Source of the DNA: Liolophura sinensis
Taxonomy: Eukaryota; Mollusca; Polyplacophora; Chitonida; Chitonidae
Length of the DNA stretch: 64,000 nucleotides
Direction of reading: 5' to 3'
Assembly: GCF_032854445.1 (NCBI RefSeq)
Contig: NC_088297.1
Location: 11,990,163 to 12,054,162 of the forward strand
The translations under genes and the position numbers were made by a program. The notes below the pieces were generated by a model, which was not told the DNA's origin, searched no databases, and worked only from the letters and a program-made list of their open reading frames with translations. This document shows positions 46,745 through 58,700 of this stretch, piece by piece (position 1 is the stretch's first letter; every line of letters starts with the position of its first letter).

Positions 46745-49700
46745 ATGGATGCTTCGGCCAAGGATACTAAGGCCTTGGAGGAAAAGAAGGCAGAATTGGT
46801 TCAGAAAGCTAAGCTGGCTGAACAAGCCGAACGGTACGATGACATGTCGACAGCGATGAAAGAGCTGACGGAGTTAGAGATTGAGCTGAACAACGAGGAG
46901 CGGAATCTGCTGTCAGTAGCGTACAAAAATGTGGTAGGGGCTCGCCGTTCATCGTGGAGAGTCATCTCCAGTATCGAGTCCAAGACGGCAGATTCAAGCG
47001 AAAAGAAACAGAAGATGGCAAGTGAATATCGGCAGAAGGTCGAAGGGGAACTGAAAGACATCTGCCAAGCTGTACTGGTAAGAGAATGGCAGGTGTAACC
47101 CCTCCCCAAACCGGCATGACTCTCCTTTTTTTTTTGTCCACATTCTTCTTCCAGTTCTTCATATCTAATCGTTAATGGTTGAAACAAACAGTTGTGCAGT
47201 GTATGTGTCAATCAGAGTGTGCAGTAAAGGTGTTAAGGCGATTTATTTTATCATGTCGCTGGATCTATCACGTTACTGCTTACAAAACGTGTGTAAGCCT
47301 GTAGGACGTTGGGTGCAAGTAGTCCACGGGTCAGCGTAGGCTGAGGCTAATAGGAAGTGATACCGCAGCCAAGGTCATTATCATAATATCTTACCTTACA
47401 CACTTTCCTCTGGTCATTTTCTTGTGGTACTTTACTCTGTGTTGACAAAAGAGTTGCACAGATGTCGAATCATTTCACAATTGAAGCTTTTTAGGGATCT
47501 GATTTGGCCATGAACCTCGCCCTCTTGACACTTGGGTTACGATTGTCTGACTGCTCTGTTCATTTTTGTGCTTGCTCATCCTGTAATGTATCCACTGTAC
47601 ACTCATCTTCAGTTAATTTTAAACACAGGAAACTTATTTTTGAGATATAAATGCTAGTAATATGTGTGTGAAGTTCATTTAGTTGCTGTTGATCAGATAG
47701 CTTGCAGATGACATTTTATGGATTATGTAAGACGAGAAACAGGGGATAGCAGTCAAATTACTCAGCTTTTAGATGGAATTCGTTGATCTGTAAAAAACTT
47801 TTATCTCATGCTGGTGAAAAGTTTGTTTTAGCAGAAAACAGAGGGCAAAAGTTAATGAGATGAAGGTGAAGAGTAAATCAGATGTCACAAGTTTGAGTTG
47901 TTGCTTTTTGTCTTTCATTTGTATTCATAATTTATTTGAAAGTCATGAAATATTAATTTTCTGTGTTTGTGCAAAGTTCATTCTGTTACATCTCTACTCC
48001 GAATTTTTGTTTGTAAGGAAATGTGTGCCAAGGAAGTGTGCAGAAGTGGAAAATTGTTTCAGACAGCGTGCGGTTAATCAAGAGTTCAGCATTTAATATT
48101 TTGCTCAGGGGAGGTAATTCATTCAGTCTAGCTGTTGAAATCAGCACTATAGATTTATAGTAATAAATGTAATACTGCTGTATGGTTAATGGCTTTCTTC
48201 ACTGTTGTGAATAGCTAATACTGTGATACTGGTCATATAATGCAATTAATATGATTTTACACCTAAACATGTAAAACTTGATTCAAACAAAAACGTTATT
48301 CAAGGCTGATTCAGACAAGCAGAATTCAAGAGACAAGCTTTAGTTTGAGTCTGTCAAACTGGTACATGTACATGATTTGACAAAATGTGCTAATGTTTCC
48401 TCTTAAAACTGGACAGGGGTTGATTGGACAGTTGACCACAGGCATTTCCAGGGATGAAGCCACGGTCTAATGTATTCTTATTAACGCACAGTCTTCAGTA
48501 TTACAATTAGATAACAATAAGTTGAGCTTAAGCGGTGTGACTTGAAATGTCAGCTGTAGAATTCATTTGGGAACATGGGAGAGGGATCTTCTTTCTAGCC
48601 CTATTTGTGTTCTAATATCTTCATTACTCGTATAGAGATAAACGGCATATGCAAATATCTGCAGATGATAGTAAGAACAATTTCTCCAAATTTGCATTTG
48701 TGGGCAGGTTTAATAGGTCATGAACAGAGCTTAAATTGTTTTAATCATTTGTGAGTTGTTATGTCTAACACCTGTGAAGTGAAGCAACTGGATTGTGTGA
48801 GGCAATAAGTTATAATGTATTTGTCTACAGGGTGTGGGATAGTCTGCACTCCTGTGCAGTGAAACCCGGTGGTGCTATTTAGTGTCTCTTCTAGGTGAGA
48901 AAGTCAAGCCTAAAGCCTTCATTAAAGTGAATTGAACTACTTGTGAAAATGGCACTGGTTCAAGTAGGAGCTTAGCCGAAGAGTTCAGCTTGCAGTCCTA
49001 CTATTGAACTAAAAACGTTTCCATACGTTTGTTAGTTTACAAAGAGTTCTTTTAAATCAGTGGATTTTGGATGGCCAATTTTTTGAATGGAACTATTTTT
49101 TAGTGCATTATTGGGTCACATGTTTTACAAAGCTGTGTGATAAAACAATGCATTCACACTTATGCCAATGGGTACCCATGCGCGGTCTGAATATCCTCTG
49201 AGCAAATTATACACGGTTTGACAATCTTTTTTGATGAGCAAATTACAAAATTGATTGCTGGGTAATACCTCCACTTCCTGTTGGTTTTCCAGTTTAACAT
49301 TATATTTATGATGCTGCAAAAAGGTTTTTACAGTATTTGATGCTCCATTTTGGCTGTGTACATGTAAGTAACAAAGGGCAGTGGCTGTGCATGTACATGC
49401 TGCAGAGCTCCGACAACAGTGTTCATTAAGCTATGTGAAAATCAATACAGATGTCGAACTGATAATGGTGGGACTTGAGATGCTTGCACCAGGGCCTGCA
49501 GCCACCTATATGTCACAGAGGGCGGTTTGATGCTTCAAAATGGCAGGTGGCTCTTTGCCCATGACTTCCATGATGTGTCACCAAGGAGTCACTCTGTGGT
49601 CATCTTCCGTCCAGTCTGATGCTCCAATTACAATCAGACATTGGATTCTTTCGTTCAAGACTGGTTTGTTCCTTGGTGAGGGATTCATTTTACTCAATTC

Positions 49701-52700
49701 CTGTTGTTTCTGCCAACTGTTCAGCGTAAATTGTCTTCCATCAATACACATTTTACCAAACACATCTAACTATTCTTTCCAATTAAAACTTGATTAAGCG
49801 TCTGTTTATTGTTGCATTGCAATAGGTATGAAAATATTTTAAGGCAACTAATTAAAGGTTTTGTTTCTATTGTACTAAATGAGCAAGCTGTTCTGATGTC
49901 TGCATGGGTTTGCATCAGTCTTTTAAAGACCACAACAAAGATAAACATCAAATAGTAAGAGGATTTTCATGTTGTATGAACACTTGCCACGGTGCATATG
50001 CTGACCCTGAAGGCTGCAGTAAGTTAGTGTGGGATACCTCTTACATTTATCGTGGGTTTTATGTTTAGAGAGGAATTGGTGATATGAATTGGAATTGGTC
50101 CCATCCATTTCTGTAGGCTATTGGTAGGTGAGAGCTTCTGTTGTGATGGGTTATGAAAATCCTTCAGAAGCAAGCCTAGACACATAACATGGTATTGACA
50201 GGTAGCTGGAAGTAAGTGGGCCTTTGGAAGTAATCAATGGCAGTCAGATTTGATGCTAAGGACGCTGTGGTGGAAATCGCTGCCTTAGGCTATGGATAAT
50301 GTAAGTGGAGATGGGGACGCTTTGTGGTAATATTACACGTGAATATAGTAACTCCCATTTAACAGCTGAATGTTTGGAGGAAATATATGTGCCATTGATT
50401 TTCACCCACCGGGATTGCCAGTTCACATTCATAAGATGTAACATTGAATTGATCCCAAGGTGCTAGACTGTTCCAGTTGGTTAGGAGGGAAAAAAATATA
50501 TTCCTGTGTTTAAAGTAGTCGATGTGCAGGTTGGAATCAACTTGTCCTAATCCAGGATGAAAAGTTCCAGTTGATCTTTATAGCCATGTATTAAATGGGC
50601 AGAATTAAGACATCGTTAAAATACGTGTAATACAGTTTAGTTCAGGTCATTGATGTATTTGAATACAGGCCATTCAGGAAAAATTGTGTCAAGAAACATG
50701 ATGGGGGGAAAAAATGGATAGATGTTGGCCTTGTGAACCATCAAAGATCAGAAGAACGTGTAGAGCAGTGCAGAGAAAGGGAGAGACTGTTAAGGGAGTG
50801 TAGGGTTTACTAGAGCATGTTAAGTTTCTTGGAACTTCCTGGTTAAAAAAATGTAAAAAGTACCTGTTGTACTGGTGTGTTATAGAAGCAAAACCTCACT
50901 AAAACAAAGCGGAATCTGATAGTAAATATGAACCTGCTAGTGAGTTTAACCAAATGGATGCCCATGAGAGGTTATCCATCTGGTGAACCTTCCCGTCCCG
51001 GTTAAAAATAGTGTACAAATAGAGTTCATCTTGCCCTAAACCTGTAGCAGTGGTCCCATGTTCTCTCCCTCTCTGCAATGAGAACATCTTAAGCTCACAT
51101 GGGTGAAATTTGAGCATAAATTTGCCCATTTTTGTTATTGTAATGCATTTTGTTTTAATGGTTTAGAATATTGGAGGTTTTGTTTTAATGGTGTGGAATA
51201 TTGGAGTTTATGTTTATTTTTTTTCCCGGAGGTTTGGTGTGGTTTCATAATATAGGATTGCATTCTAACATCTAGGAACAAATTATTGTACACTTGTCAG
51301 TAATGGTCATTTGCCTTCATGATGCCCCCTATCCATTGCTGTGGTCCCGGATATGGTATGAAAAGGTTATTCGAGAAGCTAAGCTTGCCAGCATGTAGTC
51401 CTATCATAGGTCAGATCGTACATGTATGCTTGTCACAAATGTATGTTCAGTAGTCATTCAGGTGATCAAATGTCTGGTGTGAAACATTCTTGTATGTGAA
51501 AGGTAATGTAATAGTTGTGCAGTATTCATTTCTTAGAAGTTCCGAATCCTGTGATTTCCCATGCATGTAATTATTCCGCTGCTTCATTTCAGATAAGATT
51601 TTTGCCCTTGCGTGACCTTTTGACTGAAGGTCATAAAACAGTATCATGACAAATGACACTATTCAGCGATGTTATTAATGTTGATATGCGCTGAAGCAGG
51701 ACGACATTCTTACTTGATGAACTCAGTTAAGTGTGGCCATTAGAATGTCTTCACCATAGGAGTGTACATAAGTATGACACTCATCATACCTGTAGGATTG
51801 TATCATGTATGATTTCAAGCATACTTCTTTTGCATACTTGGAAGGTGATGAGAGGTTGACATTTTCGGGCATGATGTAAATCACTGTTCAGACCATAGGG
51901 GTAGCCAGCTACCCATCCACGAGTGAAATAGAGAACTGGTGCTATTTGGACACCCTGTTTTCAGCAATTTTAACTTTTTAAGAGATAGGAGAAAATGAAA
52001 TCTGGACACCCTCCTTTAACAAAAGAGCAACAAAAAGAGCTGTTTGGACAACCTCTTCCACATTTCTGGCTAACCTCCTGATTCATACATACAGCCCTTC
52101 TAAATCCTGTTAATGACTAGGAAGGAGTATAGTTCACGCCCTAGTTTTGTGCATCTGGGAAATTTCAAAATGGAGATTCCCCTTCAAGGTTAGTCTGAAA
52201 CTACAACATTTATGCAGTAGTGTTGGATGCAACTTAGATTTGGTGGTCCTGATTCTCAAGAAATTTTTTTTGTTTGATTCTTAAACTTTAGTCAAGCTAT
52301 TGATTTTAGGCATTAGTATGTCTTTCATAGGACACAACCAAAGTTCATTTTCCTGTGCTGACCTACATACATGTATGTAAAGGTGATACATTGGGCTGTT
52401 TTGTGTGCTAGAATTCTGCTTAACAAGTACATACATTACAAAAACCAGTAATTTAATCCATTCTAAGAGTTCTCGCTTCTGCTATGTATTTCCTTTCAAT
52501 TTTGTCTTTTCTGTTATTTCCGTAATTTTTCTCGGACCAAGTCACACTTGCCAGTTGTATTGCCGAAAACTCAAGTCAGTGCAGTGTCAAATTGTCAAAA
52601 TTGCTTTGCCAATGAAGCAGCGGTAATGTGTAAGGATAAATTTGACTATTTCTGTATGTTTTTTCCACGTCCTTCAGGATTGTATTACTCAGGCTTGTTT

Positions 52701-55700
52701 AACATGAATGTACTACATGTTAAACAACATGTAGTACAGTTTCTCCTTATAGCTCCATAATGTTGTGCTCAAGCCTGCTCAGTTCGGGATGTTAAACTGG
52801 CTGGTTGTGTGAGGATCTCCCTCTGAATCAGCTGCACCTTGTGTCAACCAGGAAATGAAATCCTCACCCTGTCATGTGTCCCTGGGCTAACACACTTGAA
52901 TGAGGCAGATTTGACCCCATTTCTCTGGCTGTAGTGTCGACTTCAGCTATAAATGTGAAATGACCCATCCCCCACCAGACTAACCTGTTTGCCTTGATGC
53001 TTGTAAGGCTGTCAAAGTTCGGTAATTCTGGACATTTTATTGCTATATTATCAAATTTTTATTTTAATACTTTGCTTTATGTAAGGTGATACAATGTTTT
53101 AGCCATCCAAGAATTAGACAATTCTTTTCTTGTGTTATGTCCTGAAAACTCTTTGTGCTTGGCATAGACCGGCAGACCCCCAGGTAAAACTCTAAAAGTG
53201 GCAGGGTGCAAAGGGACATTGCTCAAAAAAAATGGGGGAGTGGAAATTTCCAGTGCCTATCTATTAATGTGTCTGACACAAAAGTGGCAAGGTGCTCATT
53301 TTAGGGATGGGGGCATATGGGTGCAGCACCTTCCAAAAAAAATGTCTAGCCATGGATATGGCTCGTATGACTGAAAGCATACGTATTGGAATTATGAACC
53401 TATCAGTGGCTTCGTTTGTTGTCCGCTTCAAAATTATCTGTTGATAGCTCATTTATAAAGACTGGAACGTATTCTACAACGTAGCTGTAAAGAAGATGCT
53501 TAAGAAAGCGACTTCTGCAGCTCTATCACAACACATTAGAACTACATGGAAGACCCAGTTTTCCCCTGTGTTGAAGAATGTGGCACCACATGTATCACAA
53601 CACTGTAAATGTTGCCATTTTATTGTTGGTAGGTGTCCCAGAGGTCACTTCATTGGGACTGGAATGAAAGGGACAAAGTGAGAATCTTGATTCCGTTGTT
53701 CACCTTTCTTGATGTGAAGACAGGGCTGGGCTGAGATATTCAGGTGTAGACATTTACCCACTATATTAGAGTGAGTGTGTCATTCCATGCTCGCCTGTGG
53801 TAGAATTGATCATCCTGGCTTTCCTTGTGAGGTCGTGAATGAAACTGTGTCTGAACACTAACTGCAAGCCTGTGACACCAGGGTTCATTGCAAGTGCAGC
53901 TTGAATTACACACTGCCCTTAATTAGTGAGTGTAATCCTGAATGTTAGCTCTAATGTATTCCCTCACACCTGCCATCCTGTTCAGGCCCATGCTCTCAGC
54001 TGAAGTGGTGTTGATGATGACTAATGCATGTCTTGCTAATCTGTGCTTCGAGGATAATGATCTAGTGGTCTGATTGATAGTGGACATGTTTGTGGACATG
54101 TAAAACGTGTAGGCGTTGTTATTCATGTTCAGAACCAGACTCTCTTGGGCTTTGAAATGCCTGTTTCCTTTGATGATATTGATGCAATGTGCATCATTGA
54201 TTCCATGCTTAACAAATTAAGTGCTAAACAGTAAGGTAGGTGTGCGTTCTCGACCTCTGGTTCAAACTCTGCATTTACAGTCAGTATCTCCAAATCTTCT
54301 TCAGCATTTTCAAAATCACAAGTTCATGTATCATCCGCCAAATGCAGTGTCATTTCTTGCATTGATTAATGCGCAGTAAGACATTGGTAATGTTAATTTA
54401 TTGGCCTAAATTGGTGCTAAAACTGGCCAGCCTTTCTTTTTTTACATGAAAACTAAAGGCTTGAAAAGATTTCAAGCAGAGGACTTTATATAGTGGTGTT
54501 AAATGGGCTTACATTTAAATGGTTCATTAGTTACAAAATCTCCTACAAAATGTGAAGAGCCATACACATGTACATGTGTTAATCTACCCTGGTCTTCAGA
54601 CAGCTCTTTGTGAATTGTATGGAATACTATTCTTTAGAGTGAGTGGCTCTGTGTTAAACATCATGCACATGTAGGTCTGTGTCAGTGAAAGAGCAAGTGA
54701 TAGAATTTTTTATAGCCTTATTGTGGGCAGTTGTAGAGAATTTTTGCATAGAATGAAATATATTCTTTGGACTTGAAGTTGTTTGGGAAGGATCCTCAGG
54801 TTGTGCATAGCCTTGGCTGGGATATGGTTAGAGTCTAATTATTCAGGTGAATGTAGGTATGGCTGTGTGTAAAGAGCTATGTTTGTGTAAATTCAGATTG
54901 AAGGGATGACTCAGTGTTCATTTGAATGACAAGTTTAGTAGATTTTTTTATGAAGCTTTATTAAACATGCTGACTGAATTTTCTCAACAGGAAAACAAGA
55001 GCTGAACAAAATGATTTCCTCTAATATGTTTTCACATTGCTGTGATCCTGTTTTAAAAATAGAAAAACAATAGTGTTGTTCAGTTCCGTTCAGCTTAGCA
55101 CCACATACATGTATCCGTTTGCAGCTGTGACTAATCTTTCCTTACAAGGGAGATAATTATGGTGCTATTTGCCTTTATCAAAGAAAATGATATTGAACAA
55201 ATCTGGTTCAGAATATTATTTCAAATGACAAACTATTGAACTGAAACTATTGGGGCTGTATTTTTAAGAATTTTGCACCATCGGACAAAGGACACAAAGA
55301 CTGTTGAAAGCCATATTTTAAAGGGGCACTCCTAATGAATAAGACATATTGTATAAATACAATATGTCAAATTTTGTTTTTGGGTGTGAAGGTCATTCAT
55401 TTGTATTTGATTTTCACTGCGGTCTAGATGCTGTGCTAAAAGAAGTTGAACTGTTGTGCATTTCAACTATATTTTGTTTTAAATTCCCACTTGAACAAGG
55501 ATAAAAAGGCCGTTTATTTAGACACGTCTATCTCTAATGTAAGCCCTGTGGGTGCTGGGAAAAGTCTGCTTAGTGGTGTAGCTGAAAGGTCAAGACAGAC
55601 TGACAAAGTTACTATGACCACATCTGGCTCTTTACAGAGTACTGTGCGTGTAAAATGGGTTACAGTTTTGTCATAACGAGGTCAATGTGTACGAAGATCT

Positions 55701-58700
55701 GAAGACTGTCATTTTATTAAATTTACAGCTCACTGATTTTGTCAAAGACTCTAGGTGCAGATGTACTGAAAGTGCCATGATGATGAATAGATAGGCCCTA
55801 TGTAGGGTTTGGTGCTGGATACTGATCGTCTTCAAAATTTTTACAGTTTTGAAATGTTCCTGTTAAGGTTGTTGCCTTGTATTGCGATTGTTGGACTTCT
55901 GATTTCTGCAGAGTTAGGCTTGTCTCTGAAAGTTAAATGTCACATGATATAATAATACTGTTCAATAAGTAACTGTGTCTGACGCATGCACATACAGGTA
56001 AGCCTTTCTGACTGGTCACTATCTACTTGCATCCCACCATAAAAAACAAATAGATAGCAAGAACCAGCACAAAAGTGGAAACTGTGTCTTAGTCATGTGC
56101 TCTTGCGTTTAGCTTCACGTAGTCTAGAGGTACATTGTCTGATGAATGCGTTGTGCGGAAACACCATCAAGAATGTGGTATTCATAATTTTTCACAACAC
56201 GTGCACACGTACATGTAAAATTTACACTTTCTGTTGATTGGTAACACCTCAACAACTGTTACAAGAAAAGAAGCAGATTTGAGAGGTTTAGGAGTTCAGG
56301 TATGGTGTGAATGGCAGAATTGGATGAAGTATTAAGGGATATGGAATGCATACGAATGAGCCAGTGACAAGCTTGCACGGTGTAGTGTACTCTCTCTACG
56401 CACTGCACAGCCTAGCCCCAACTGATAGTATGAAATAAGTTGTGAATAAAGCGGGTATGGGGTTGGGTTACGGCTCTCCTTGTGACTCATGGCTTGCCTA
56501 TTTATAGCCTTAGCTCACACTGGCCTTACTGGAGAGAGGGAGGGAGGGCATGCCTTCTTGCTTGCTTGGTTGCAGGACGGGCTGCTCATGTACTGTAGTG
56601 TACTGATATACTGCCTGGGGCCAGTGCAGATACTGATAGACTTGGCAACATTTTGGGGTGGGTGGCTGCCTCACTGGCTCTTAGAGTGTAGACATATGGC
56701 CTGTTGCTGAAAACAGACCAGGAGGTTTAACCAGTTTGAGTCATTAGACTATGACAGTGCAGCCCAATGACCTGACCTTCCTATCCTGTAGTCATTAAAC
56801 ATGGCTGCCAGGTATTGGTTTTTTTAGGGGGCATCTACAAGTAGAAGACATGTAGCAAAGAATTTAGCCCATAATGCTGTTGGTATGATAATGTATTGTG
56901 TGAACTGGTGATTTTATGGATGAGTGACAGTCTGTAAAGGATACATTACACTGTACAATATGTATGTAGCTCCGTCTGAAGATTCGTGCCTGATTATCCC
57001 CCTAGGGTAACATTCGGAACTGTATGTACAGCCATGATAGTTTGTCTTCACGACTTTCCAGTGTATTATGATGGGTCAGTAACAAAGGAAATCAATTTTT
57101 GTCTTGCAATTCCACGAATGAGTGACCCTAAGGTGCCCTACAAGAACCTGTCCCTCCACCCTCTGCCCACACTATTCTCTCTTATGCTTACTGTAGAAGA
57201 CCCTCATTGTCCATGTGACTATAGAATTTTATCCCCTAATTATTGGTGTTACATTTTATTCTCATCTTCAATACGTATTTCAATACTTTCAGATTACATA
57301 CATTTAGGAAACATTCTATTTTCAATTCCAGATTATTGCAGTTGTAAAGAATGATTTTTTTTTATGTGATATGTCAACAGTCATGCATCAATACACTTGT
57401 CACTTCTGTTGTTTGCAGGTGATTTGATGCAAAGACTCTTAGCAGAACATACAATGTGTCCAACAATGCTGTAATGTCTTAGAAATGATTACTGTTAACA
57501 AAGTTTTAAATGTACTTTATGGATGACATACAGAATATATTTGTTCTAACTTCGTTGCCCTTTTTCTCAGCGTCTTTTAGACCAGTTCTTACTTCCTAAA
57601 GCCTCTTCTATAGAAAGTAAAGTCTTCTACCTGAAGATGAAAGGGGACTATCACAGGTATTTAGCAGAGGTGGCTGGCGGAGCCCAGAAACATGGTAAAA
57701 ATGCCTGCATTTGTCTTGTTTTTCTTCCCCACAGAAACTGCTCGCCAACTTATTAATTCCAAAAGCTACTAATGTAGAAAGCAGGGTGTTCTACTTGAAG
57801 ATGAAGGGTGACTATTACAGGTATTTAGCAGAGGTGACAAGCGGTGGAAAAAAACAGGGTAAATGTATTCCCTTTTCATACTTATTACTATAAATTTGGT
57901 AGTTATTCTGTTGACAAGCCATGGCCCCTGGCACAAAAACTTTAGTTACAGATCAGGAGCCTGTTTCACAAAAGCTATGTAAAATGTTATGCACATGTAT
58001 CTGTCATAATGAAGCAACACCATGGTAGTCCTGTGCATATGATGTTACGTAGCATTTATGAAATGCTCCAAGGGATTTGTACAAACACCTCTGTAGTTAA
58101 GCACTTCAGCCAATGAAACAAACCTATTAGAAAACAGAATAAGATGACACCTTGTCTTCTAAGCTCATTCTTTGATTTACCTTTGGGTATGTGCTTGATA
58201 CAGGTGTTTGGCTTTTACATGTAGAGTAATTTGCCGAGGTGTTCGTCTTTTGCCATTGTTGCACTTGTCCTTCATAGAAGTATTTTACTGTGATGTGTGC
58301 TTTCAGTTTTGCTGTTGCTGTTTATTTACACGTGTCACAAAGCAAAAGAGTAGATTAGATGCTGTGATCTACACGATTCACTTTTAAGTAGCACAAATCT
58401 TTCTTGAGGGCAGAGTGCGGAACTATGCTGTATCAAACCATTGTGATTTTGACATAATGATTAACGTTGAAGAACCTTCAGATATTTGCAAAAAAATATC
58501 AGTTTTGTCTACATATAGCGGCTTTCAACTGAATTGTGTAGACATTTACTGTAAAGTAGTAACTATAAAGAGGTGTTGTTTCCCTTCTGACTTCCTTTGC
58601 TTACTGGCTGCACTTAATTGCTCAGTGGATCAACCCAATTGATAGTAATTTTGTCCTAAAATGCAGAATGGCTTACTCAACCTGAAATTGTTGTATTTGT

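Noticed and set aside
46801-47211. 136-codon frame on the minus strand over 14-3-3 exon 1
   Set aside because: Antisense shadow of the strongly conserved 14-3-3 exon.
56986-57354. 122-codon frame in 14-3-3 intron 1
   Set aside because: No recognisable domain, within a large intron and close to exon 2a; no evidence for a nested gene.
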